A stretch of DNA of 64,000 nucleotides from Hymenobacter gummosus (lineage in GTDB: Bacteria > Bacteroidota > Bacteroidia > Cytophagales > Hymenobacteraceae), in NCBI RefSeq assembly GCF_003970915.1, contig NZ_RXOF01000002.1, forward strand, positions 372,001-436,000. The letters run 5' to 3'. The notes beneath the pieces were generated by a model. The model saw nothing but the letters and a program-made list of their open reading frames with translations. It searched no databases and was not told the origin of the DNA. This document shows, piece by piece, positions 39,921 to 47,950 of the stretch. Numbering within the stretch: the stretch's first letter is position 1; each line of letters begins with the position of its first letter. Position numbers and translations under genes: made by a program.

Positions 39921-40652
39921 TCAGCTCCGCGCGTAGCGGAAAATCGTCCACAGAATCTTGTAGCCCGCGCCCAGCGTGCCCTTCACCGTGCCCGATACCT
40001 TCGACACGCCGATGCGGCGGCGGTAGCGCACCGGCACTTCGGCGCAGCGCAGGCCCTGGCGGGCGGCTTTGAGCTGCATTTCCACCGTCCAGCCATAGGT
40101 TTTGTCCTGCATGTCGAGGCGGCGCAGGGCCTCGGCCCGGATGGCGCGGAAGGGGCCCAGGTCGGTAAACCGGGCGCCGTAGAGCCGACGCAGCAGGGTA
40201 GTGGCCAGCCAGTTGCCGAAAATCTGCTGGGGCAGCATGGCGCCCTTCTCGCGCTGGCCCAGGGCCCGGGAGCCGATAACCATGTCGGCCCGGCCCGCCA
40301 GGATGGGCTGCACCAGCTCGGTCAGCTGCTCGGGGTAGTCGGAATAGTCGCCGTCGAGAAAGACGATGATGTCGGGCTGCTCGTGCGGCGGGCGGGCGTA
40401 GCAGCGGGCCATGCCGCGCAGGCAGGCGTAGCCGTAGCCGGGCCGGTCTTCGCGCAGCACGGTGGCCCCGCCGGCGCGGGCCGGGGCAGCCGTGCCGTCG
40501 GTGCTGGCGTTGTCGACCACGATAACCTCGCGCACCCAGGGCCAGGGAATTTCGCTCAGCACCGGCCCGATGCTGCGGGCTTCGTTGTGGGCCGGGATGA
40601 TGACGTCGATGACGGGGAGGTCGGCGGGTGGTGGAGGTGTGGAAAGCGGCAT
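39921..40652 (-). CDS. GT2 glycosyltransferase, polyprenyl-phosphate mannose synthase-like
   Basis: A 243-aa cytosolic or peripheral GT2 enzyme. Motifs are DVIIPAHNEARSI, VVDNASTDGT, FLDGDYSDYPE (DxD-type) and MVIGSRALG, followed by GPFRAIRAEAL and the typical GVSKVSGTVKGTLGAGYKIL end. Such enzymes charge polyprenyl phosphate with a sugar that GT-C proteins then use; a GT-C gene is three genes away. No TM helices are evident apart from weak hydrophobicity at the C terminus. Confidence 0.88.
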   Translation of the reverse strand: MPLSTPPPPADLPVIDVIIPAHNEARSIGPVLSEIPWPWVREVIVVDNASTDGTAAPARAGGATVLREDRPGYGYACLRGMARCYARPPHEQPDIIVFLDGDYSDYPEQLTELVQPILAGRADMVIGSRALGQREKGAMLPQQIFGNWLATTLLRRLYGARFTDLGPFRAIRAEALRRLDMQDKTYGWTVEMQLKAARQGLRCAEVPVRYRRRIGVSKVSGTVKGTLGAGYKILWTIFRYARS

Positions 40653-40739
40653 GCGGCGCAAAAATAGGCAGTTGGCAATGGGTAATCAGTAGTCGGACGA
40701 CAGGACAATTGTCTTAATACCAGTTACCTGCTACCCAAC

Positions 40740-41165
40740 CTAGTTGGAGTGGCGGCGGCGCAGCACCCGGCGGTGCCAGCGGCCGGCGCGGTTGCTGCTC
40801 TGCAGCTCGGCTTCCTCGGTCAGAATCAGGTACAGCCCGTAGCTGAACACGAAGGCCGTGGCCACGCCCGGCAGCCAGATCCAGCTGCGCGTCACGGCCA
40901 TGTACAAATCGTAGCCCATGACCAGGCCCGGCACGGCGGCGGCCAGCACGGCCAGGCGGCGCGAGGGGCGGGGCTGCTCAAACAGCAGCGTGGCCAGGAA
41001 AGCCGTCATCAGCACCATCTGGTGAATGGCCTCGCCCATCCACCAGGGCAGCAGGGTGTTCAGGCCAACAAAGCGCGACACGGAGCGCAGCACGTAGGCC
41101 AGCGCCGCCGCTTCTATAATTGCCAGTACGAGGGGCAGGTAGGGGCGCAGGACGAGTCGGGCCAT
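40740..41165 (-). CDS. Four-TM membrane protein of unknown function
   Basis: A 141-aa protein with four predicted TM segments (YLPLVLAIIEAAALAYVL, MVLMTAFLATLLF, LAVLAAAVPGLVMGYDLYMA, GVATAFVFSYGLYLILT) and a short basic C-terminal tail. It lies 87 bases upstream of the GT2 gene in the same direction and could belong to the glycan cluster. Family not recognised. Confidence 0.65.
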   Translation of the reverse strand: MARLVLRPYLPLVLAIIEAAALAYVLRSVSRFVGLNTLLPWWMGEAIHQMVLMTAFLATLLFEQPRPSRRLAVLAAAVPGLVMGYDLYMAVTRSWIWLPGVATAFVFSYGLYLILTEEAELQSSNRAGRWHRRVLRRRHSN

Positions 41166-41343
41166 AGGCTCGGGGCGGGGAATAGGGGCGGGAATGGGCG
41201 CCGTCGCGGCTCACATACGCGGCCGCGGGGGGACACGGTTTGCCGGGCCCGGGGCCCGCGGTGCCGGCCTTCCAATATAGGCTTTTCGCCGGATGCCGAC
41301 GGCCCGCCCGGCCGCTACGGGGCCCGCTGAGAACTTTCCGTGG

Positions 41344-41351
41344 TAACTTTG
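41344..41351 (+). promoter_or_regulatory. -7 box of the GAF gene
   Basis: TAACTTTG, exact consensus, ending 41 bases before the ATG at 41393. Confidence 0.6.
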
Positions 41352-41392
41352 GGTTTATCATTGCCTTTTTTGCGTCGAGCCGCCGACCACCT

Positions 41393-42142
41393 ATGCCAGC
41401 CTACATCCAGCCCACTTCCCTGATTCCGGACAACGAGTTGGCGCGCCTGCGCACCCTCTACCAGTACCAGATTCTCAACACCATCCCGGAAAAGATATTC
41501 GACGACTACGTGGCCCTGGCCGCGCAGCTGTTCAACCTGCCCATCTCGCTGATTTCCCTGGTCGACGCCGAGGCCGTGTTTTTCAAGGCCAACGTGGGCC
41601 TGCCGGGGCTGGAATCGGTGCCGCGCGCCGATAGCCTGTGCTCGGCGGCCGTGCTGGAGAACATGCCCGTGCTGTTTCCGGACCTGCGGCAGCAGCGCTG
41701 CGACCTGGTCAACCCGGCCGTGGCCGAGTCGGCCGGGCTGCGCGCCTATGCCGGGGCGCCGCTGCGCACGGCCGAGGGCAACATTGGTACGCTCTGCGTG
41801 ATTGGGCGCGAAGCCCGGGAGTTTACCGAGGGGGAAAGCCAGCTGCTGGCGCGCCTGGCCGGGCTGGTTACGCTCACCATTGAGCTGCGCGGCCGGTTGC
41901 TGAGTCACGGTGGGGAGGAGCACTGGCAGCGGGCCCAGCACGAGTTGCGGGGCTACCTGCACGAAAGCTCCACCCTGGCCCGCTACCTGGCCGCGCGCAC
42001 CAACGGGGCCGCCTTTTTCAGCGAGGAAGTGCAGCAAACCGTCGACCGCCGCCTCGACGCCATTGAGCAGGCGCTGCGCCGCCTGCTGGCCCGGGCTGCC
42101 GCCGCCCCGGAAGCTGCCTCCGCCCAGCAAACCAGTAAATAA
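41393..42142 (+). CDS. GAF-domain sensory protein
   Basis: A 249-aa cytosolic protein. Residues 20-165 are a GAF domain with the common opening NELARLRTLYQYQILNTIPE, then FDDYVALAAQLFNLPISLIS, SLCSAAVLENMPVLFPDLR and YAGAPLRTAEGNIGTLCVI. A C-terminal helical region (QRAQHELRGYLHESSTLARYL and beyond) replaces the kinase or cyclase found in larger homologues. Partner and ligand unknown. The gene stands alone behind a consensus promoter. Confidence 0.9.
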   Translation: MPAYIQPTSLIPDNELARLRTLYQYQILNTIPEKIFDDYVALAAQLFNLPISLISLVDAEAVFFKANVGLPGLESVPRADSLCSAAVLENMPVLFPDLRQQRCDLVNPAVAESAGLRAYAGAPLRTAEGNIGTLCVIGREAREFTEGESQLLARLAGLVTLTIELRGRLLSHGGEEHWQRAQHELRGYLHESSTLARYLAARTNGAAFFSEEVQQTVDRRLDAIEQALRRLLARAAAAPEAASAQQTSK

Positions 42143-42161
42143 GGCTACTAGCCGATAGCAA

Positions 42162-42196
42162 CGCGGCCCCGCTCTGCCTGGCAGAGCGGGGCCGCG
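42162..42196. terminator. GC-rich hairpin between convergent genes
   Basis: Perfect stem CGCGGCCCCGCTCTGC / GCAGAGCGGGGCCGCG around a 3-base loop, placed between the GAF gene and the GH43 gene. There is no T run on either side, so it may act as a transcript end or stabiliser rather than a classic terminator. Confidence 0.55.
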
Positions 42197-42214
42197 TCGG
42201 TAAAAAGCAGGCGG

Positions 42215-43363
42215 TTAGCGGCTGGCCGTAGCCCCCGTCATCGGCTCGATGGTTTCGATGCTGCCGTCGGGGCGGCGCTTCAGCTCGGTCACCTTCACGT
42301 TGCGCAGGTGGGTTTTGCCCGACAGCTCGGTGTCGTGGTAGAAAATGTACCACTTGCCCTTGTGCTCGATGATGGAGTGGTGGGTGGTCCAGCCCTGCAC
42401 CGGGTTCATAATGACGCCCTTGTAGGTGAAGGGGCCGGTGGGTTTGTCGCCCACGGCGTAGACGAGCAGGTGGGTGTCGCCGGTGGAGTAGGAGTAGTAG
42501 TACTTGCCGTTGTACTTGTGCAGCCAGCCGCCCTCGAAGAAGCGGCGCTTGGTGTCGCCGGCCAGCAGGGGCTTGCCCGCTTCGTCCAGAATCTTCACCT
42601 CCGTCACCGGCCCGGCGAAGGAGCGCATGTCCTTGCTCAGCTTGGCCACGCGCGGGCCGTAGGCTTCTTCTCCGGCCGGCTGGTTGGGGGCTACTTTGTC
42701 GTCGTACTGCCCGCTGCGCCAGCGCTGCAGCTGCCCGCCCCAGATGCCGCCGAAGTACAGGTAGCTCTGCCCGTCCGAGTCGGTAAACACGTTCGGGTCG
42801 ATGCTGTAGGAGCCGGCAATGGGCTTGGCGTCCGCCTTGAACGGGCCGGTGGGCGAGGTGCTGGTGGCCACGCCCAGGCGGAACACGTCCTGCTTGTCCT
42901 TCACCGGGAAGTACAGGTAGTAAGTGCCGTTCTTGAACTCCGCGTCGGGGGCCCAGAGCTGCCGCCCGGCCCAGGGAATGTCCTTGATATCCAGGGCCAC
43001 GCCGTGGTCCGTCACCTTGCCGCCCACGCTGTCCATCGACAGCACGCGGTAGTCGCGCATGGCGAAGTGGGCGCCGTTGTCGTCCTCGGGCACGTTCGCG
43101 TCGATGTCGTGCGAGGGGTAGATGTAGATGCGCCCGCCGAAGACGTGGGCCGAGGGGTCGGCGGTGTAAATGTCGCGCACCAGCGGCGCGGAAAGGAATT
43201 TCGCCTGGCCTGCGGCCGGGGCGGCGGTCTGCGCAGTGTCGGCCGCGGCGGGTTGGGCGGCGGTAGTTTCGGAGGAGCCGGAGTTGCTCTGGCAGGCCGC
43301 GGTCAGCAGCAGGGGCAGGCCGAGGCCGAGCAGGTAAGCAGTGGATGCGCGCAGGGTGGGCAT
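42215..43363 (-). CDS. Glycoside hydrolase family 43 lipoprotein
   Basis: A 382-aa exported protein, lipobox LLTAAC (cysteine near residue 24). The five-bladed propeller of GH43 starts at about residue 60: TADPSAHVFGGRIYIYPSHD carries the catalytic base aspartate, SIDPNVFTDSDGQSYLYFGG the pKa-modulating aspartate, and FFEGGWLHKYNGKYYYSYS the acid glutamate. WTTHHSIIEHKGKWYIFYHD is also typical. The enzyme should cleave arabinose- or xylose-containing polysaccharides at the cell surface. No SusC/SusD genes are adjacent. Confidence 0.92.
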   Translation of the reverse strand: MPTLRASTAYLLGLGLPLLLTAACQSNSGSSETTAAQPAAADTAQTAAPAAGQAKFLSAPLVRDIYTADPSAHVFGGRIYIYPSHDIDANVPEDDNGAHFAMRDYRVLSMDSVGGKVTDHGVALDIKDIPWAGRQLWAPDAEFKNGTYYLYFPVKDKQDVFRLGVATSTSPTGPFKADAKPIAGSYSIDPNVFTDSDGQSYLYFGGIWGGQLQRWRSGQYDDKVAPNQPAGEEAYGPRVAKLSKDMRSFAGPVTEVKILDEAGKPLLAGDTKRRFFEGGWLHKYNGKYYYSYSTGDTHLLVYAVGDKPTGPFTYKGVIMNPVQGWTTHHSIIEHKGKWYIFYHDTELSGKTHLRNVKVTELKRRPDGSIETIEPMTGATASR

Positions 43364-43506
43364 GGGCAGGGGATAGGTGAGAGTTCGGTTCCGCAAAAAA
43401 CACCGGCCCGTTCCGGAAATCGGCCGATATAGATAGGTTCCGGATGAGCTGGGCGGGGCGGGCGGGGGCCAGCGGAAAAAAAGTGGCTTCCTGGCCGTGC
43501 GCGCCG

Positions 43507-43513
43507 TACTTTG
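43507..43513 (+). promoter_or_regulatory. Possible -7 box of the gene at 43556
   Basis: TACTTTG (short TAnnTTG form) ending 42 bases before the ATG. Confidence 0.45.
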
Positions 43514-43555
43514 CGCCGAATCCGCGCCTACTAAGCGGCGCCTGAAACGATTCCG

Positions 43556-44116
43556 ATGGGAGCTTTACTAACTGATTTATTGCAGCGCGCCCAGCGCAGC
43601 CGCCGCCTCGTGGCCCTGAAAGTCGGCTCCGATTTGCTGCTGGGCTACGTGCTCAGCCACAACCCCGATATGCTGCTGGTGCGCACCGTCACGCGCCAGG
43701 GCGTGCCCAGCACCGTGCGCAGCCTGCACCTGCACGAGGTGGCGCAGGTGTACTTCGACGACAAGTACGTGCGCCTGATTGAGTTCAAGGAGCAGCACCC
43801 CGAAATCATCTTCGGGGCCGTGCCCGCGCCCGAGGGCCTGGGCCAGCAGTACCTGACGGTGCCCGCCCTGCTGCAGCGCGCCCTGGAGCTGCGCCAGCTG
43901 GTGCAGCTGCTGACCTCCGCCGACAACGACCCCTACGGCTACGTACTGCGCCTGACCGAGGACGAAGTGCTGCTCGAAACCTACAACGACTACGGGGAGC
44001 CCGACGGGCAGGTAGTGCTGCAAATCGACGACGTGAGCAGCGTGGTGTGGAGCGACGAGGACACGCGCACCATCGAGCTGCTGCTGCGCCAGCGCGGCGC
44101 GGCGGCGCAGGAGTAA
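43556..44116 (+). CDS. Protein with two related Sm-like repeats, function unknown
   Basis: A 186-aa soluble protein with an internal duplication. Residues ~18-79 (VALKVGSDLLLGYVLSHNPD to VRLIEFKEQ) and ~113-181 (LVQLLTSADNDPYGYVLRLT to RTIELLLRQ) share the pattern GYVL-x4-D-x-LL-x2-T and a final acid-R-x-IE-x4-Q. The predicted small beta barrels resemble LSm/Hfq-like folds, as a guess from strand pattern. No signal peptide. Family not recognised; it is the first of a run of small rightward genes. Confidence 0.7.
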   Translation: MGALLTDLLQRAQRSRRLVALKVGSDLLLGYVLSHNPDMLLVRTVTRQGVPSTVRSLHLHEVAQVYFDDKYVRLIEFKEQHPEIIFGAVPAPEGLGQQYLTVPALLQRALELRQLVQLLTSADNDPYGYVLRLTEDEVLLETYNDYGEPDGQVVLQIDDVSSVVWSDEDTRTIELLLRQRGAAAQE

Positions 44117-44184
44117 GAAATTTAAAGCTGGAAGCCAGGGGCTAGTTTCCCTCCTCAGCTGACAAGGGGAGCTAGCCTTAACCC

Positions 44185-44192
44185 TACTTTTG
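44185..44192 (+). promoter_or_regulatory. -7 box for the gene at 44300
   Basis: TACTTTTG, exact consensus, 107 bases before the ATG at 44300. Confidence 0.5.
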
Positions 44193-44299
44193 CTCTGGCT
44201 CCAAATGCCGGGCAGAGCGGTGCTTTGGTGCCCGACATAGCTTATTATCACGCCGGGCGGCCGCTGTCGGCCCAACCCAGGCCCTTATTTCCTGCTCCG

Positions 44300-44839
44300 A
44301 TGACCAGCAACTGGCCCCGCAAGCACAACGCGTTTTACCGGCGCCCGAGCGGCAGCGTCGTTATCGAAAGCTCCTTGCCGCGCTGGCAGGTGGCCCTGGG
44401 CACGGGCCTGTTGCTGCTGGGCGTCGGCGTGCCGTGGCCGCCGCTGTACGCGTACGAAATGCCCCAGGTCTGCGCGCTGCTGCTGCTGCTGGCGGCGGTG
44501 GGGCTGTTGTACACGGGGCTGTTCAGCAGCCTGGAAATCGGGCCGGCGGGGGTAGTGCTGCGCCGCTTTGGCTGGTTTTGGCCGGCCGAGCGCGTGCCGC
44601 TGAGCGCCCTGGTGCTCCGGGAGCAAGGCGGCACCCCGGCCGGGCGGCGGCCCCGGCTCCTGGCCGACGAGCGGCTGCACCTGGAATGGGGCGCGCCCTG
44701 CGAGAACGAAGCCGACCAGCTGTTCATTACCTACCGGGGCCGCCACCTCGACCACGTGTTCGACGACGAATTTGCCTGGAGCAGCCTGCAGCGGGCCGCC
44801 GCTCAGCAGCGCCTGGCCGGGGCTACGACGGCCGGCTAA
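44300..44839 (+). CDS. Two-TM membrane protein with PH-like C terminus
   Basis: A 179-aa inner-membrane protein. Two adjacent TM helices (VALGTGLLLLGVGVPW and VCALLLLLAAVGLLYTGLF) are followed by a cytosolic beta-rich region (SLEIGPAGVVLRRFGWFW, ERVPLSALVLREQ) of the type seen in bacterial PH-like domains. The ATG at 44300 is used since codons upstream are proline-rich. Family not recognised. Confidence 0.65.
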   Translation: MTSNWPRKHNAFYRRPSGSVVIESSLPRWQVALGTGLLLLGVGVPWPPLYAYEMPQVCALLLLLAAVGLLYTGLFSSLEIGPAGVVLRRFGWFWPAERVPLSALVLREQGGTPAGRRPRLLADERLHLEWGAPCENEADQLFITYRGRHLDHVFDDEFAWSSLQRAAAQQRLAGATTAG

Positions 44840-44932
44840 CGGCCGCGCGGGGGCGGCTGAGAATAAAGGCGCCGGGAAGCGCCGCCGCGCTGGCCGATAA
44901 CCCCGTTGCCCAAATCGGGGTTAAGAACTCCG

Positions 44933-45940
44933 ATGAAGCACCTTCTGACCTTACTGCTGAGCGGCCTGCTGCTCGGCGCCTCCTTCGCGGCCCGGGCCCA
45001 ATCGGCCGTGCCCAACACGCTCAACGCCACTCTCGACGGCTACGACTACCCGCACCCGGTGCGCTACCTGCGCCTGCGCCTGGAAGGCCAGCCCGTGCGC
45101 ATGGCCTACATGGACGTGCCGCCGGCTGCCAAAGTCGCCAACGGCCGCACGGTGCTGCTGCTGCACGGCAAAAACTTTTTCGGGGCCTACTGGCGCGCTA
45201 CCATCGAGGCGCTGAGCAAGGCCGGCTTCCGGGTGGTGGTGCCCGACCAGGTAGGCTTCGGCAAGTCCGACAAGCCCAACATTCACTACTCCTTTCACCA
45301 GCTGGCCCGCAATACCCGGCAGCTGCTCGACACCTTGGGCGTGCCCCGGGCCGTGGTGCTGGGCCATAGCATGGGCGGCATGCTGGCCACGCGCTTTGCC
45401 ATCGAGTACCCCGCGGCCACCGAGCGGCTGGTGCTCGAAAACCCCATCGGCCTGGAGGACTACCGCCGCGGGGTGCCCTTCCAGACGGTAACCGAGGCCA
45501 CGGCTACGGAGCTGAAAGCCAGCGAAGAAACCATTCGGAAGTACCACGCCAGCTACTACCCCGGCCCGTATCCCCAGCAGCACGACCAGTGGCTGCTGCC
45601 CCTGGCCGCCCAGACGCGCCACCCCGACTTTCCGGGCGTGGCCGTGGCCAGCGCCCTCACCTACGACATGATTTACCAGCAACCCGTGTGCTACGAGTTT
45701 GACCGCGTGCGGGCTCCCACGCTGCTCGTCATCGGCCAGCAGGACCGCACCGTGGTGGGCAAGGGGCTGGTGAAAGATGCCAAAGTGCTGGCTTCGCTGG
45801 GCCAGTACCCCGCGCTGGGGCAGCGCACGGCCAAGGCCATCCGGGGCAGCAAGCTGGTGGAACTGCCCGGCGTGGGCCACATTCCGCACCTGCAGGAGCC
45901 CCAGCAGTTTCACGCCGCCCTGCTGGCGTTCCTGAAGTAA
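44933..45940 (+). CDS. Secreted alpha/beta hydrolase
   Basis: A 335-aa exported hydrolase. The signal peptide ends RAQ (KHLLTLLLSGLLLGASFAA). The alpha/beta fold is clear: oxyanion region LLLHGKNFFGAYW, nucleophile elbow LGHSMGGMLATRF, acid aspartate in VIGQQDRTVVGK and catalytic histidine in GVGHIPHLQEP. The sequence LHGKNF is characteristic of a subgroup of periplasmic esterase-like proteins. Substrate unknown. The ATG at 44933 gives the signal peptide. Confidence 0.9.
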   Translation: MKHLLTLLLSGLLLGASFAARAQSAVPNTLNATLDGYDYPHPVRYLRLRLEGQPVRMAYMDVPPAAKVANGRTVLLLHGKNFFGAYWRATIEALSKAGFRVVVPDQVGFGKSDKPNIHYSFHQLARNTRQLLDTLGVPRAVVLGHSMGGMLATRFAIEYPAATERLVLENPIGLEDYRRGVPFQTVTEATATELKASEETIRKYHASYYPGPYPQQHDQWLLPLAAQTRHPDFPGVAVASALTYDMIYQQPVCYEFDRVRAPTLLVIGQQDRTVVGKGLVKDAKVLASLGQYPALGQRTAKAIRGSKLVELPGVGHIPHLQEPQQFHAALLAFLK

Positions 45941-45981
45941 GCGCCGTTACTTCGGGCCCCGAACCTGCCGCCGACATCCCC

Positions 45982-46878
45982 ATGCCGTTTCGCCCCGCTT
46001 TTCTGCCCGCCGCCGTCCTGAGCGCCGCGGTCCTGCTGCTGCCCGCCTGCCAGTCACCAGCCGAAGAGCAAACGGCTGAATCAGCGGCCGCCCCGCCGCC
46101 TGCCGCTGCCAGTTCGGCCCCGCCGCCGGCCCCAGTGGCTGGAGCTGCCGTCGTGGCCCCCGTGAAGGTGGTAACCGTGGCGGCGGGCCAGGAAGGCGAA
46201 ACGTACGGCCGCTTCGAGCTGCCGCAGGTGCAGCTGCCCGATGCCGCCGTGGCCGCCCGCCTCAATCAGGCCATCGTGGCCGCCAGCTTCGTGGGCGAAG
46301 ACGACTGGCAGGGCTTGTCGGCCCGGCAGGCGGTGCAGCGCTGCCTGCGGGAGTACCAGGAAAACGACCACCAGGGCCTGACCAGCCTCAGCTACAGCGT
46401 GGTGCACAACGACGAGGGCCTGCTGACGCTGGCGCGCAGCAGCGAGTACATGGGCGCCTACCCGTCGGCGGATACCCGCTGCCTGGTATTCGACGTGCGC
46501 AGCGGCCGGCGCCTGACGATGGGGGATTTGGCGGGCGACACCACGGCGCTGCGCCGCCACTGGCGCGCGGCCATCAGCCGGCGCGTGGCCGCCTTCCTGC
46601 AGCGGGCCCCGCAGGACTTCCCCGACGACTCCGCCCTGGTGCGGGAACTGCCCGGGCTGCTGCGCTGGAACGCGGCTACGCGGCAGGTCGACTTCGACGC
46701 CCACGAGCCGCGCTTCTACGACTTTGCCGTAACCCGCCGCGGGCTGACGCTGACCTACTCGTTCGGCTTTCCGCACGTCATCCAGGCCGCCGAGCCCGAG
46801 GGTGACTACTCGTTTACCTACGCCGAGCTGCGGCCCTGGCTGCGCCCCGCCGGCCCGCTGGCCCCGCTGCTGCGCTGA
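45982..46878 (+). CDS. DUF3298-type lipoprotein
   Basis: A 298-aa predicted lipoprotein (lipobox LLPAC) with a long Ala/Pro-rich spacer to about residue 55. The rest shows the DUF4163/DUF3298 pattern found in RsiV and PdaC: ELPQVQLPDAAVAARLNQAI, LSYSVVHNDEGLLTLARSSE, GAYPSADTRCLVFDVRSGR and LTMGDLAGD. RsiV homologues bind lysozyme; here the role is unknown. It begins 41 bases after the hydrolase and may be co-transcribed with it. Confidence 0.8.
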   Translation: MPFRPAFLPAAVLSAAVLLLPACQSPAEEQTAESAAAPPPAAASSAPPPAPVAGAAVVAPVKVVTVAAGQEGETYGRFELPQVQLPDAAVAARLNQAIVAASFVGEDDWQGLSARQAVQRCLREYQENDHQGLTSLSYSVVHNDEGLLTLARSSEYMGAYPSADTRCLVFDVRSGRRLTMGDLAGDTTALRRHWRAAISRRVAAFLQRAPQDFPDDSALVRELPGLLRWNAATRQVDFDAHEPRFYDFAVTRRGLTLTYSFGFPHVIQAAEPEGDYSFTYAELRPWLRPAGPLAPLLR

Positions 46879-46971
46879 GTTATTGTCGGCCCAGGACCCT
46901 GCCCGGACGGAGGTGTGCAACCCCGACCGGCCGGCACCGCTCTTTACCCGGATAACAAGTTGACGCTGATT

Positions 46972-47337
46972 ATGAAAACTACCGTTACCAGCCTGCTGCT
47001 CCTGCTGCTGGCCGGCGCCGCCGCCGCGCAGAAGCCCCAGTCCGCCCGCGTCTACGGCGTCAAGGATGGCCACCTGGTGCTGCTCGATTCACTGCGGCCC
47101 GGCACTACCGGCTGGGTGCCGGCGCCCCGAGCCGGCCGCGCTGCCGGCACCGGCCAGCGGCGGCGCTCCGCCCCCGGCAGCTACCGCACCGAATCCTACG
47201 CCCTGCGCGTGCAGGTGCCCGCCCCGCACCCCGACAGCGTGGCCGTGGCAGCTCCCGGCCGCACCCGCGACGCCATGCCGCGGCAGCAGCTGCCCCCGGT
47301 GTGGCCGCAGACGGAGGGGCGCCGCCGCGGGCGGTAA
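46972..47337 (+). CDS. Small secreted basic protein
   Basis: A 121-aa exported protein. The ATG at 46972 gives a clear signal peptide (KTTVTSLLLLLLAGAAAAQ). The mature part is short, Arg/Pro-rich and ends GRRRGR; it begins SARVYGVKDGHLVLLDSLRP. No family recognised; coding is supported mainly by the signal peptide and GC pattern. It closes the rightward gene run. Confidence 0.55.
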   Translation: MKTTVTSLLLLLLAGAAAAQKPQSARVYGVKDGHLVLLDSLRPGTTGWVPAPRAGRAAGTGQRRRSAPGSYRTESYALRVQVPAPHPDSVAVAAPGRTRDAMPRQQLPPVWPQTEGRRRGR

Positions 47338-47446
47338 GTAGTTGGCTTAACAGCGGTTGGGGTGAATTACTTGGCAGGCGGAGCGGAAGTCCATGGTGGG
47401 TGCCGGGCCAGTGTAAGTAATGGCCTGATAGCAGGACGGCCGCGCC

Positions 47447-47944
47447 TCAGCGGCTTCCGCGGAGCCCGTTCCACAGGCGGGCCAGCCAGGAAGCGGCGGG
47501 CGCGGTCGGGGCGTCGTCGGCGAAATGGTAGGTGGTGGGGGGCGGCGCAGGCAAATCGGGCCGCTCGAAGAAGCGCTGAAAAATGCCCGGGTTGATTGCC
47601 TTGTCCGTGCGGCGAAACTTATTCAGCACCACGGGGTGGTACACGTACTCGGGCCGGAAGTTGTCCAGCTTCCTGATGGGAATGACGCCGAAGATGAAGT
47701 CGTGCTTGCGGCGGAAGCGGCCGACTACCAGGGCGTTGTCGTTCATGCCCCAGTACACGTCGTAAATGTGCACCTTCTGGCCGGCCGTGAACGAGTTGGT
47801 CTGGATGATGACGTTGGCCGCCACCAGCGGCAGGCGCGTGGTGTGCTCGTCGGCGCGTAGGTTGAACGGGCGGGCGCCGAAGTCCTCGGTCTCCATGCGC
47901 TGCAGCCGGGCCAGCGTCTGCGGGTCGGGTTCGATGATGGGCAT
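47447..47944 (-). CDS. Conserved-looking soluble protein at the end of the redox operon
   Basis: A 165-aa protein without signal or TM segments: METEDFGARPFNLRADEHTT, IIQTNSFTAGQKVHIYDVYW and NALVVGRFRRKHDFIFGVIP stand out, and the C terminus is Pro/Ala-rich. It starts six bases after the stop of the Fe-S membrane protein and is probably the last gene of that operon. I do not recognise the family. Confidence 0.65.
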   Translation of the reverse strand: MPIIEPDPQTLARLQRMETEDFGARPFNLRADEHTTRLPLVAANVIIQTNSFTAGQKVHIYDVYWGMNDNALVVGRFRRKHDFIFGVIPIRKLDNFRPEYVYHPVVLNKFRRTDKAINPGIFQRFFERPDLPAPPPTTYHFADDAPTAPAASWLARLWNGLRGSR

Positions 47945-47950
47945 AAGGGC

